Part shown: positions 43,322 through 52,086 of the stretch, in pieces
Layout of the letters: the number at the start of each line of letters is the position of its first letter
Position numbering within the stretch: the first letter of the stretch is position 1
Source of the DNA: Phycisphaerales bacterium
GTDB taxonomy: Bacteria > Planctomycetota > Phycisphaerae > Sedimentisphaerales > Anaerobacaceae
Assembly (NCBI GenBank): GCA_003141315.1
Contig: PLLP01000023.1
Span: forward strand, 155,051-219,050
Reading direction: 5' to 3'
Length of the DNA: 64,000 nucleotides
Translations under genes and position numbers: made by a program
Notes under the pieces: model-generated
The model's database searches: none
What the model was told of the DNA's origin: nothing
What the model saw: only the letters and a program-made list of their open reading frames with translations

Positions 43322-43365
43322 AGTTCAAAATGTAAAGTGTAAAATTTTGGAACCGCCTTCGGCGG
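43314..43365. repeat. Heptad array AARTTYA-type (5 units) plus GC-rich hairpin
   Basis: Units AAATTTA, AAGTTCA, AAATGTA, AAGTGTA and AAATTTT (43314-43348) include the nusB stop codon at 43319-43321. They are followed by GG-A-A then the hairpin CCGCC-TTC-GGCGG (43353-43365). Confidence 0.78.
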
Positions 43366-43421
43366 GCAAGACAAATTATGAATTAAGAAAGACACTCACA
43401 ACACGAGACAAATAACGAACT

Positions 43422-44462
43422 ATGAGAAGGATAGCGGTAATAAATCAAAAAGGGGGCGTGGGCAAGACGACATCGGTTGTCAACATGGCGGCGGCGCTGG
43501 CGGCGATGGGGCAAAAGGTTCTTGTTATTGACCTCGACCCGCAGGGGCACCTGACGATACATCTCGGGCATGATGCGGAAAAAATCGAGAAAGGCACTTA
43601 CGCCGTCCTTGCACAATCGGCGGGCTTGGATGAATCAATTATCGAGACCCGACCGAACCTGTTTCTTTTGCCGGCAAATATTCATCTGGTGGGGGCTGAA
43701 AGCGAGCTGGTGAGCGTTGTGGGAAGAGAGATTATCCTCAAAGAAGCGATTGACGCTTCGCAACGGCAGTTTGATTATCTTTTTGTGGATTGTGCGCCGT
43801 CACTGGGATTATTGACGCTGAATGCGCTGGCGGCGGTCGATGAGGTAATGATACCTGTTCAGCCGCACTTTCTGGGGCTGCAGGGGTTCGGCAAACTCCT
43901 GCAGACGATAGAACTGGTCAATAAGAGGATAAATACGAGCCTTAAGGTAAGGTGGATTTTGCTTTGTATGTATGATAATCGATTGTCGCTGTCTTCAGAA
44001 GTGAAGGCGGACATCGAACAATTCCTTGCTTCCACAAAAGATGCGAATTGTGCCTGGGCAGGTGCGCAGATTCTGCCGGTTGCGGTTCGCAGGAATATAA
44101 AACTGGCGGAGGCGCCGAGCTACGGCAAGACGATTTTCGAATATGACGGCAGCTGCAACGGCGCGCAGGATTATCGCAAGGCCGCCGAGTGTATTCATTA
44201 CGGCAAACTCTCAAATGCCACAGAGAAAGAAGAAAAGGTTTTAGCCACAGAGAACACCCGCCTCCGTTCCGCCCAGGCGGATTCGCCTGCGGCGAACTAC
44301 GGCGGGCAGGCAGAGACCACAGAGAAATGCCCAATCAAAATTGTCGAGATACAAAAACTAAGTGATAAAGAGACTTCGCCTCACCCAACCGAGATTTTAA
44401 CCAGCAGCAACAAACCTGAATGTGGTGATATTGAAAAACAGAAAAGCACCCCTAATTATTAG
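43422..44462 (+). CDS. ParA/MinD-family P-loop ATPase (orphan)
   Basis: A 346-residue ATPase with the deviant Walker A KGGVGKTTSVVNMAAALA (about 9-26), the switch region DLDPQGHLTIHLG and Walker B DYLFVDCAPSLGLLTLNAL, ending near FEYDGSCNGAQDYRKAA (about 255). This is the chromosome- or cargo-partitioning type. No parB follows; the next gene is a convergent restriction endonuclease. Residues from about 268 onward are encoded by CACAGAG-type repeats and a GC-rich palindrome (44226-44330), so the last 80 residues appear to be translated repeat DNA rather than a conserved domain. Confidence 0.85.
   Translation: MRRIAVINQKGGVGKTTSVVNMAAALAAMGQKVLVIDLDPQGHLTIHLGHDAEKIEKGTYAVLAQSAGLDESIIETRPNLFLLPANIHLVGAESELVSVVGREIILKEAIDASQRQFDYLFVDCAPSLGLLTLNALAAVDEVMIPVQPHFLGLQGFGKLLQTIELVNKRINTSLKVRWILLCMYDNRLSLSSEVKADIEQFLASTKDANCAWAGAQILPVAVRRNIKLAEAPSYGKTIFEYDGSCNGAQDYRKAAECIHYGKLSNATEKEEKVLATENTRLRSAQADSPAANYGGQAETTEKCPIKIVEIQKLSDKETSPHPTEILTSSNKPECGDIEKQKSTPNY
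44226..44330. repeat. CACAGAG repeats and GC-rich palindromes inside the parA-like gene
   Basis: CACAGAG occurs near 44219, 44237 and 44318; between the latter two lie TCCGCCCAGGCGGA-type and CGCCTGCGGCG-type inverted repeats (44262-44310). The same components appear in non-coding DNA at 25.1-25.4 and 57.25 kb. Confidence 0.65.
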
Positions 44463-44470
44463 TTTGGGCT

Positions 44471-45427
44471 TTATTTTACAAGATGTTGAATTAGCAGATT
44501 GAAGCCGTAGGTGTTCACAAAATAATTATTTTTGTTTTCCTTCAAGGCCTGCCAGATTTGACGGTTCTGTTCCTGCGATTTGCCACCCGAAGGATTTACG
44601 AGCAGCATATTGAAGAAGATGCCGTCCAAAAAAGCAACGTAATGAACATCAGGTAAGGATTCCATTTGGCTGATAAACTCTGAGATTTCCACAATTTGCT
44701 TATCCTGACCGCCACCACCTTCTTTCTCGTGCTTGTGTTCAACAATAAGTATCTTCGGGCCGTGCTTGATTAAAAAGTCTGGACGTTTACCTGCGTGCTG
44801 CTTGCACCAAGTAAAACTGATTTTCATTTCAGTGACGATTCGGTCAAATAAATTCTTTCCCCGGCGGTCTGCAAGTATGTAAAAAGACGGGCAACTCATC
44901 CATTCTGATTCATCTGTGAGCAGTGGTATATTAAACCCTTTAAGAATCGACTCTATTTTGCGAATGCCACGGCTGCCGGACGCCTTGTGAGAATGGGAGT
45001 CAGCTCTGACCTGCAATGTTGTTGCGGTGTACCCATGTTCCTTGTATATTTGATGCCTGTACGCTATATAGGGCAGAATGATGGCAGTCAGGAAAGTCCT
45101 TTTGGTTTCGGTGTCGAAATCTTCGTATAAACTATAAGATATATCGTTAACCTGCCAAAATGTTGCAAATTCTGAATAGTTCATTCCGCGGGTTTGCAGA
45201 AGAGGAATCATCTTATCGATTATTCGGGCACACAGGCTGTTGTCACCCTCATCACGTGCCACCTTGAAGGTGGTAATCAGGTCAAGAATTTCAGCATTTG
45301 CAAGCATCAACTTGTTTGATTGACCTCTTTTGGGCGTGATGACCAAACGACCTTCCGCTTTGCTATCATCGTATTGTTCAGGGTTCTCGATGCAGCGTTG
45401 AAGTACAGTTTCGTTGTCTGGAAGCAT
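44471..45427 (-). CDS. Type II restriction endonuclease (PD-(D/E)xK)
   Basis: A 318-residue nuclease directly behind a DNA methylase gene (7-base gap). The catalytic motif is complete: RPDFLIKHGPKILIVEHK, with P216-D217, E230 and K232, the canonical PD...ExK spacing. The N-terminal half has no recognised domain and probably binds DNA. Together with the upstream methylase it forms a type II R-M system; the recognition sequence cannot be read. It is convergent with the parA-like gene, eight bases apart. Confidence 0.8.
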   Translation of the reverse strand: MLPDNETVLQRCIENPEQYDDSKAEGRLVITPKRGQSNKLMLANAEILDLITTFKVARDEGDNSLCARIIDKMIPLLQTRGMNYSEFATFWQVNDISYSLYEDFDTETKRTFLTAIILPYIAYRHQIYKEHGYTATTLQVRADSHSHKASGSRGIRKIESILKGFNIPLLTDESEWMSCPSFYILADRRGKNLFDRIVTEMKISFTWCKQHAGKRPDFLIKHGPKILIVEHKHEKEGGGGQDKQIVEISEFISQMESLPDVHYVAFLDGIFFNMLLVNPSGGKSQEQNRQIWQALKENKNNYFVNTYGFNLLIQHLVK

Positions 45428-45434
45428 ATCGTCC

Positions 45435-46526
45435 TCAAAACAATTGCAATTGTCCGTGCTTTCGGCACGAAACGGCTATGACAGCCGATTCGAGAATGGC
45501 CCTCGCGGTATAGTAATCAAGGCGTCTTCTTCGGATACCATCTTTCCTGTTGCCTTTGAATGGTGAGAGCGTAATATCCTTTGTGCGGCGGCGGAAATCA
45601 TCTAAAATTTTATTAGCGTTTGCAATTACACCCGGTATCAGTTTGTCATCGAGACTGGGTATGGTTATGAATGTCATAAGGCGGGAACTCTCTTTGACAT
45701 TCTTAGCCGAATATTTGATTTGGTTTCTCGGGAGGAATTGAATACAGTCCTCCGATCTTATCAGGTCGACGGCGCGCAGAGCAATAGGGCCATCGGGGTC
45801 ATTAAACTTTATATTAACCTCGAAGCTCGGTATGAGACGCATCCTTTCATAATCACCTATATTACCCAACAGTTCTTCATTTCTATATACGAGAATTTCT
45901 TTCTTGTTTATACGCTCGTTGTCGAAACAAACAACACACACCGGGCAATCGGTATCGCTGAATGGGTTATCCTCCAAAATGGTAATTGAGCAAACATGTT
46001 CTTTTGGATAATTACTGTTGATGAACGTTTCGGGAACAATTGCAACTATCCATTTGCATGCAGCCAGACATTTGTCGAGTGCCACCTGGTACAGATCATC
46101 GCGGCCCGATACGCGATAATAATGGTCCACTTTTGACAAAACTCCCTTGCGTTTGGCGCTGTGCTTGGCGAGAAACGGCGGATTGGTAATGATAAAACCG
46201 TCGTTATGCGATGGGATATTCTTTAAACTGTCGTTTATCTCCCACTTCGAGCCTGTGATGTCATAACCTTTGATATGTTTAACCCCAATATCCCGTACAG
46301 CTTTCAGTAAATCACCATTGCCAGCAAACGGGTCAAGAGCCGTGGAACAAGGCAAGGACAATATAAATTCTTTGACCTGAGGAGCTAACCAAGACCGGCC
46401 AACGGTATAAAATGAGCCGTTCTTTACCTTATGCGCATCACAAACCTTATAGCGGCCTTTCGCATAGGAGACTACCATAACCGATTGGTGATCATTCGAA
46501 ATATTCATACGCAACGTACTTTCCAC
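45435..46526 (-). CDS. Type II DNA adenine-N6 methyltransferase (gamma-class)
   Basis: A 363-residue methylase with motif I ALDPFAGNGDLL (63-74) before motif IV TNPPF (114-118), the order and NPPF catalytic sequence of gamma-class N6-adenine enzymes. The C-terminal half (from about 200) should hold target recognition. It protects the sites cut by the nuclease encoded just downstream. No controller (C) protein gene is seen upstream. An earlier Met7 is an alternative start. Confidence 0.85.
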   Translation of the reverse strand: MESTLRMNISNDHQSVMVVSYAKGRYKVCDAHKVKNGSFYTVGRSWLAPQVKEFILSLPCSTALDPFAGNGDLLKAVRDIGVKHIKGYDITGSKWEINDSLKNIPSHNDGFIITNPPFLAKHSAKRKGVLSKVDHYYRVSGRDDLYQVALDKCLAACKWIVAIVPETFINSNYPKEHVCSITILEDNPFSDTDCPVCVVCFDNERINKKEILVYRNEELLGNIGDYERMRLIPSFEVNIKFNDPDGPIALRAVDLIRSEDCIQFLPRNQIKYSAKNVKESSRLMTFITIPSLDDKLIPGVIANANKILDDFRRRTKDITLSPFKGNRKDGIRRRRLDYYTARAILESAVIAVSCRKHGQLQLF

Positions 46527-46709
46527 CTCAAATACTTATTTTTAACTACCTAAACTGTCAGTATATCACCTGGCAGCAATTCACGCAACCTCTTAACTCC
46601 GAATAAGATTTTCAAATCATATAATCTGTTTTTGGCTCCTGGAGCGGATTTACGAGATTGGTCAGTCTTATGGTTTTTCGTTTCACAAGAAACTGGTGCG
46701 GTAAAAGGC

Positions 46710-46738
46710 TTGACTTTTCTATGAAATTTCGCTATTTT
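46710..46738 (+). promoter_or_regulatory. Promoter of the trpS-scpA operon
   Basis: TTGACT (46710-46715), 17 bases, TATTTT (46733-46738). It lies 50 bases ahead of the trpS start and faces away from the R-M genes. Confidence 0.5.
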
Positions 46739-46788
46739 CGGCAGCAATGGTATTAGTCGCGTAATCAGGGTTTTTTCAGGAGGCTGCA

Positions 46789-47763
46789 TTGAGAGTACTA
46801 TCAGGCATTCAGCCGTCAGGCAGGCTGCACATCGGCAACTACTTCGGTGCGATGCGCCAGCACTTAGAACTGCAAAAAGAACACGAGGGCTTCTATTTTA
46901 TAGCCGACTACCACGCCCTTACGAGCAGCCCTGAGCCGAAAGCGCTGGCACAATATACGCTCGACGTGGCGATGGATTACCTTGCGCTCGGGCTTGACGC
47001 TGAAAAGACGGTCTTCTGGCGGCAATCGGATGTGCCGGAAGTGACGGAGCTTACGTGGCTGCTTTCGTGCATAACGCCGATGGGGCTTCTGCAGCGATGC
47101 ACCAGCTATAAGGATAAGATTGAGCAGGGCCTGTCTCCCAATCACGGGCTGTTTGCATACCCCGTATTACAGGCAGCAGATATTTTGATATTCAACAGTA
47201 ACCTTGTGCCGGTAGGCGCCGACCAAAAACAGCACATCGAGGTCGCCCGCGATATAGCGATTCGTTTCAACAACGCTTACGGAGAAATCCTTACGCTGCC
47301 GAAAGAGCATATCCTCGAATCGGTGGCGGTTGTGCCGGGCATCGACGGCAGGAAAATGAGCAAGAGTTACGGCAATACAATCGAGATATTCGACAGCGAA
47401 AAAGAGATAAAAAAGAAGGTGATGCGTATCGTCACCGACAGCACGCCGGTAGAACAGCCGAAAGACCCGGAAAAATGCAACGTCTTTGCCCTGCTAAAAT
47501 TAGTCGCTGCTCCTGACGAGCTTAAAGAATGGGAAAACAAATACCGCGAAGGCGGGACCGGTTACGGCGATGTCAAAAAGAGACTTGTGGAACTGCTCAT
47601 CGAATATTTTGCGCCGTACCGGCAAAAAAGGATGGAGCTTGGCAAAGATATCGGGTATGTAAGAAGCGTGCTTTCAAACGGGGCCCGCCGGGCAGCTTCT
47701 GTAGCGAGCGTGACGCTGGCCAAAGCAAGAGATGCCGTTGGACTAGGAGCAAAAAATGTCTGA
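46789..47763 (+). CDS. trpS: Tryptophanyl-tRNA synthetase
   Basis: This class I enzyme charges tRNA-Trp. HIGH-like motif HIGN at 14-17 (SGRLHIGNYFGAM), KMSKS at about 194-198 (DGRKMSKSYGNTI) and the bacterial block VGADQKQHIEVARDIA are all present; 324 residues. The start is TTG 46789 behind a perfect AGGAGG at five bases. The gene overlaps the next by eight bases, beginning a tight three-gene operon. Confidence 0.97.
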   Translation: MRVLSGIQPSGRLHIGNYFGAMRQHLELQKEHEGFYFIADYHALTSSPEPKALAQYTLDVAMDYLALGLDAEKTVFWRQSDVPEVTELTWLLSCITPMGLLQRCTSYKDKIEQGLSPNHGLFAYPVLQAADILIFNSNLVPVGADQKQHIEVARDIAIRFNNAYGEILTLPKEHILESVAVVPGIDGRKMSKSYGNTIEIFDSEKEIKKKVMRIVTDSTPVEQPKDPEKCNVFALLKLVAAPDELKEWENKYREGGTGYGDVKKRLVELLIEYFAPYRQKRMELGKDIGYVRSVLSNGARRAASVASVTLAKARDAVGLGAKNV

Positions 47764-48016
47764 TAAACTCATAACGATTTCTTCTTTTGAAAACTATCTC
47801 GAAGCGGAGATTGCCAAAGGCAGGCTGGAAGACGCCGACATAAAGTCGGTGATTGTCGGCCAAGACGCAGCGAACCTTTATGGACTGCCTGCGGTAGGTT
47901 TTATCGAGCTGCAGGTCTTCGAGAAAGACGCTGAAAAGGCGCTCGAAATTCTCAAGGCAAAAATCGAACAGGGAGAAATACAACAGGAAGAATTCGAAGA
48001 GGAAGAAAATGACTGA
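47756..48016 (+). CDS. DUF2007-domain protein (putative signal-transducing protein)
   Basis: An 86-residue protein of the ferredoxin-like DUF2007 type. The pattern ISSFENYLEAEIAKGRLEDADIKSVIVG ... VGFIELQVFEKDAEKALEIL is typical; these proteins have been proposed to bind regulators but have no proven role. A run of acidic residues ends it. It overlaps trpS by eight bases and scpA by eight bases, so expression is coupled. Confidence 0.85.
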   Translation: MSDKLITISSFENYLEAEIAKGRLEDADIKSVIVGQDAANLYGLPAVGFIELQVFEKDAEKALEILKAKIEQGEIQQEEFEEEEND

Positions 48017-49022
48017 TTACCGGGTCAATCTCGATATATTCGCAGGGCCTTTAGACCTTCTGCTTTATCTGGTCCGTAAGGAAGAGGTCGATATTTATGA
48101 CATACCGATTTCACGGATTACCGACCAGTACCTGCATTACGTCGAGCTGATTAAAAGCATAGATATGGACCTTGCGGGCAGTTTTATGGTAATGGCAGCG
48201 ACGCTGATGCACATAAAATCGGCGATGCTGCTGCCCAAGACAGAGGCTGCACAGGGCGAGAACGATACGGCGATTGACCCGCGTTCGGAACTTATCAGGC
48301 AGCTTCTGGAATACAAGAAATTCAAGGATGCGGCCAACCTGCTCGACGCCGCCGCAGACGAGGCACAAAGCAGATTCGGCAGGCCTGCAACGCTTATCGA
48401 AAAATTGCAGCCCGGCGCAGAACCGGAAGTCGATATCGAGCAGGTAAGCGTGTGGGATTTGCTGGAGGCGTTCGATACGATATGCAAGGCGACCGGCGCC
48501 GGGTTCAATCTCAACCATATTACAGATGAGACGCCGATAGACCTTTACCAGATAGAAATTCTCTCCCGGCTTCAGACGGAAGGCCCGCTTTCCTTTGCAC
48601 AAATATTCGAGGGGAAAGCAAACCGTATAGTTCTGGTGGGAATGTTCCTGGCGATGCTCGAACTGATTCGCTACGGGCTGATTTCGATAGAGTCTTTGGC
48701 GGAAGCGAACACATACAGAATAACCTCGCTTACGGAAGAGCCGCCGGAACAGGCTGTCCAGAACATAATCGCCAGCACAATCCAAAATCAGGAAGAACCT
48801 TCCGCCTCCGGCGAAACTGCTGCGGTCGAGGTTTCAGCAGAATCTATTGAGCCTGCCGCCAAATCAGAACCGCCAATACCGATTGTGGAACTGCCCCCTC
48901 TGTCTGCTACTGCCCAGCAGCCGCCGATACCGATTGTTGAGCTGCCCGCTGAACGCAAACCAGCCATTGTCCGTGAAAAGATGGAATCGCCATTCGACAA
49001 TTCCGAACAAATCACAAATTAA
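48009..49022 (+). CDS. scpA: Segregation and condensation protein A (ScpA)
   Basis: The kleisin subunit of the bacterial SMC condensin complex. The N-terminus VNLDIFAGPLDLLLYLVRKEEVDIYDIPISRITDQYLHY is diagnostic, and the winged-helix region around QTEGPLSFAQIFEG closes the fold at about 240. The 337 residues include a C-terminal 95-residue Pro/Glu-rich extension with a near-exact internal duplication of PPIPIVELP. ScpB is not adjacent. The overlap with the upstream gene implies coupled translation. Confidence 0.94.
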   Translation: MTDYRVNLDIFAGPLDLLLYLVRKEEVDIYDIPISRITDQYLHYVELIKSIDMDLAGSFMVMAATLMHIKSAMLLPKTEAAQGENDTAIDPRSELIRQLLEYKKFKDAANLLDAAADEAQSRFGRPATLIEKLQPGAEPEVDIEQVSVWDLLEAFDTICKATGAGFNLNHITDETPIDLYQIEILSRLQTEGPLSFAQIFEGKANRIVLVGMFLAMLELIRYGLISIESLAEANTYRITSLTEEPPEQAVQNIIASTIQNQEEPSASGETAAVEVSAESIEPAAKSEPPIPIVELPPLSATAQQPPIPIVELPAERKPAIVREKMESPFDNSEQITN

Positions 49023-49152
49023 GTCCGCCTGCGGTGGCTAAAAATATGCTTATGGAAATGACCGCTAACTTACGTTCGCGGCTCTGAGATTGCTCTCTCA
49101 TCCGTCGAAGGCGGATAGAACCTGACTTTTACAAATTTTGGAAAGGTGCATT

Positions 49153-50202
49153 ATGAAAATCGTAGACCTGCGAAGTGATACTGTCACGCTGCCGACCGGG
49201 GCGATGCGGGAGGCGATTTACAAAGCCGAGGTTGGCGACGATGTTTTCGGTGAAGACCCGACTGTTAAAAAATTGGAGGAAATGTCGGCAAAAAAGATGG
49301 GTAAAGACTCTGCCCTTTTCGTCGCAAGCGGAACTATGGGCAACCTTGTCAGCATCCTAACGCACTGCGGGCGAGGCGATGAAGTAATTCTCGGAGACCA
49401 GTGCCACAGTTTTCTTTACGAGGCCGGCGGTATCGCTGCACTCGGCGGCATTCACCCGTTCCCGCTGCAAAATCAGCCCGACGGCACAATGAAGCTCGAC
49501 CAGATACGCTCTGCGATTCGCCAGGACAACGTGCATTTCCCGAGAACAAAGTTAATCTGCCTTGAAAATACCCATAATCGCTGTTTCGGTTCGCCGCTTC
49601 ATCCTGAATATATGGCAGACGTCTATAAAATTGCGGAGGAAAACAACCTCGCCGTTCATCTCGACGGCGCAAGAATATTCAACGCAGCAACAGCCCTCGG
49701 TGTCGATGTAAAAAAATTCACGAGGTATGTCGACTCGGTTGCCTTTTGTTTATCGAAGGGATTATCTGCGCCGGTGGGTTCTGTGATTTGCGGCAAAACC
49801 GATTTTATTAAAGAGGCAAGGCGCATCCGCAAAATGGTGGGCGGCGGAATGAGGCAGGCGGGTATAATCGCAGCAGCAGGTATCGTTGCTCTCGAACAGA
49901 TGACAGACAGGCTCGCCGACGACCACAGGAACGCAAAACGCCTTGCAGAGGGCATCTCGCAAATTAAAGGATTGTCAATCGACCTCTCGCGGGTTCAGAC
50001 CAACATTGTTTATTTCGGCATCGAGAACGGCAGGATAAAAACCGAACTACTGATAAAGGAAATGTCCCAAAAAGGCGTCCTGTTTCTTTCGACGGGGCCT
50101 GATAAATTCAGAATGGTGACGCATTGCGGAATTGAGGCGGGCGATATTAAAAAAACGCTAACCATCCTTCGGCAGGTAATGAAGAAAGCTATCGCTGGTT
50201 AA
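49153..50202 (+). CDS. ltaE: Low-specificity L-threonine aldolase
   Basis: This PLP enzyme cleaves threonine or allo-threonine to glycine and acetaldehyde. The N-terminal DLRSDTVTLPTGAMREA and DDVFGEDPTV blocks and the PLP-lysine segment SVAFCLSKGLSAPVGSVICG are characteristic; 349 residues. ATG 49153 follows GAAAGG; a TTG at 49138 is unlikely. Its 3' end overlaps the convergent gspF-like gene by four bases. Confidence 0.94.
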   Translation: MKIVDLRSDTVTLPTGAMREAIYKAEVGDDVFGEDPTVKKLEEMSAKKMGKDSALFVASGTMGNLVSILTHCGRGDEVILGDQCHSFLYEAGGIAALGGIHPFPLQNQPDGTMKLDQIRSAIRQDNVHFPRTKLICLENTHNRCFGSPLHPEYMADVYKIAEENNLAVHLDGARIFNAATALGVDVKKFTRYVDSVAFCLSKGLSAPVGSVICGKTDFIKEARRIRKMVGGGMRQAGIIAAAGIVALEQMTDRLADDHRNAKRLAEGISQIKGLSIDLSRVQTNIVYFGIENGRIKTELLIKEMSQKGVLFLSTGPDKFRMVTHCGIEAGDIKKTLTILRQVMKKAIAG

Positions 50203-51164
50203 AAAGAATACAACTGCCGGCCGATTGCGGCTGCGTTGCGCATAATCAGCACGAGCATCATAAGGCAGACAAAAAAGTAGACGACTTTCGGAAGCCAGAA
50301 CGCGAACCGCTCGAAATAAAGCTGCGAGGCCTCTTTATTTTCCTGTGCGAGTTTTTTTGCGACGACGTCGAGCTGTCCCGATTCTTCGCCCATCGCCCAG
50401 ATTTCAACGAAACCATCCACGAACGGATTCTTAAAGCCGTCAGCGATGCGCATTCCGCTTGCGGCATTGAGGCAGCCGCCTTTGAGCCTTTCCGCAACGA
50501 CCGCATTTGGCATTGACTGAATCGCCAGTTCGAGACAATCCGTAATGGGCAAGGCAGCCTTGTATAAAATATAAAAAGTATAACAAAAACTGCTAACGGC
50601 GTAATGCTTGATGGCTTTTCCGAGATACGGCACCCGCAAGATAACCACATCAAAAACCGAACGCAGCTGCCCCCCCTTCGGCATATACCTTATTAAGGCA
50701 AATATAACAGCCGCCGGGATAACAAACATACCCATTATCTCCGCTGACTCCGTCAAAGCCCGCCAAAACGTATATTGATGCAGAATCAATGAAGGCAGCG
50801 GCGCAATAAAAGCCGCTATGACAAGCACCGCCGCGGGTAGAACAAGTCCCGCCCTGATTTTTCCTTTAATGCCGTTAGTGAAGTGATGCCATTCCGAAAG
50901 CAGCCGAAAGACTTCCGGCAGCGAACCCGAACGGTCAGCCGCTTCAACGGCAACAATATCGAAACCGGGAAAAATATTCGGGAATTTTTTCATCGCATCG
51001 GGCAGGGTATCACCTTGCGACACCAAAGCGGAGATTTCCGGGGTTATGCCGCGTATTTTTCCGCGGCAGCTCTGCCCTGCCGGCTCAATAGTCCGCAATA
51101 CAGGCATACCGGAGTCGAGCATAAGCGCAAGATTGTAATAAAAGTTCTCAAGGTCCTTTGACAT
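50199..51164 (-). CDS. Type II secretion/type IV pilus inner-membrane protein (GspF/PilC-like)
   Basis: A 321-residue polytopic protein with two copies of the T2SSF helical domain: about 10-105 (FYYNLALMLDSGMPVLRTIE) and about 195-295 (FCYTFYILYKAALPITDCLELA), each followed by membrane helices. GspF/PilC proteins form the platform of pilus-like machines. No secretion ATPase or pseudopilin gene is adjacent; the prepilin-like gene at 28-29 kb could be a client. It is shorter than typical GspF (about 400). GGAAGG precedes ATG 51164. Confidence 0.85.
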   Translation of the reverse strand: MSKDLENFYYNLALMLDSGMPVLRTIEPAGQSCRGKIRGITPEISALVSQGDTLPDAMKKFPNIFPGFDIVAVEAADRSGSLPEVFRLLSEWHHFTNGIKGKIRAGLVLPAAVLVIAAFIAPLPSLILHQYTFWRALTESAEIMGMFVIPAAVIFALIRYMPKGGQLRSVFDVVILRVPYLGKAIKHYAVSSFCYTFYILYKAALPITDCLELAIQSMPNAVVAERLKGGCLNAASGMRIADGFKNPFVDGFVEIWAMGEESGQLDVVAKKLAQENKEASQLYFERFAFWLPKVVYFFVCLMMLVLIMRNAAAIGRQLYSF

Positions 51165-51285
51165 AATCAGGCCTTCCACCCGCCAATTGTAATCAAACCA
51201 TACCTTCCATAATCAAGTGTACAGCAAAGCTTACTTCTTGCCAATGCAAAAGTTATCAATTAAGATAAGCATTAAGGAAAAACAG

Positions 51286-52029
51286 ATGGAACTCAAAGGT
51301 AGACAAGCAATTATCACCGGTTCGAGCGGGCAATTAGGCTCCGCGATTGCCATTGCGCTGGGCAAGGCAGGCTGCAACTGTATATGCCATTACAACCGCA
51401 ATAAGCAAAAAGCTGAAGATACGGCTGAGCAGATTAAAAAGGCGGGCGTAAAGGCGATGGCAATCCAGGCGGACATCACAAATCCGGAACAGGCTGAAAA
51501 ACTTTTCGAGCAGGCCGGCCGCCTCGGAACAATTCAAATCCTTATAAATTCTGCTGCGGTTTTTTCGAGACAGGCAATTTCGGAAATTACTTTCGAGCAG
51601 GGGCAAAAAATAATCAATACCAATCTTATTGCCCCGATATTATTAAGCAGGATGTTCGCGGCAAAATTATCAGGAAAATCCGGAAAACAGCAGGAGCCTA
51701 CCGGCAAGATAATAAATATCGCCGATGTATGCGGGCTGCACCCGTGGGCCAATTATGCACTTTACTGCTCATCGAAGGCGGGACTCATCGGCGCAACAAA
51801 GGCCCTTGCAAAGGAGCTTGCGCCGGGCATCTGCGTAAATGCAGTAGCGCCAGGTATCGTGAACTGGCCGGAAGATTTCGACGAGGCAAAAAAACAAAGG
51901 CAGCTTTCGCAGATACCATTAAACAGGATTGCCAAGCCGGATGAGATTACAAAGGCGGTAATCAGCCTGCTCGAAAACGATTACATTACAGGGCAGGTTC
52001 TCTGCATCGACGGCGGAAGAGGAATATAA
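51286..52029 (+). CDS. Short-chain dehydrogenase/reductase (FabG/pteridine-reductase-like)
   Basis: An NAD(P)-dependent oxidoreductase of 247 residues with the Rossmann entry AIITGSSGQLGSAIAIALG, the NAG-like INSAAVF, and the catalytic Tyr-Lys in YALYCSSKAGLIGATKAL. The C-terminal ITGQVLCIDGGRGI is typical of FabG-like SDRs. Substrate unknown; similarity to pteridine reductases is only an impression. ATG 51286 is chosen for its AAGGA; the longer frame to 51217 has none. Confidence 0.88.
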   Translation: MELKGRQAIITGSSGQLGSAIAIALGKAGCNCICHYNRNKQKAEDTAEQIKKAGVKAMAIQADITNPEQAEKLFEQAGRLGTIQILINSAAVFSRQAISEITFEQGQKIINTNLIAPILLSRMFAAKLSGKSGKQQEPTGKIINIADVCGLHPWANYALYCSSKAGLIGATKALAKELAPGICVNAVAPGIVNWPEDFDEAKKQRQLSQIPLNRIAKPDEITKAVISLLENDYITGQVLCIDGGRGI

Positions 52030-52030
52030 C

Positions 52031-52051
52031 AGCGTAGAGCGTAGAGCAGGC
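52031..52051. repeat. Heptad array, unit AGCGTAG (3 units)
   Basis: Two exact AGCGTAG units and a degenerate third, directly after the SDR stop codon. Confidence 0.55.
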
Positions 52052-52086
52052 AGGAAAAAAGATAACGGAGATTCAGGAAAGAGTTT

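Noticed and set aside
46550..46789. 79-codon minus-strand frame between the methylase and trpS, considered as an R-M controller protein
   Set aside because: No helix-turn-helix pattern and no Shine-Dalgarno; its start overlaps the trpS ribosome-binding region and the trpS promoter lies inside it.
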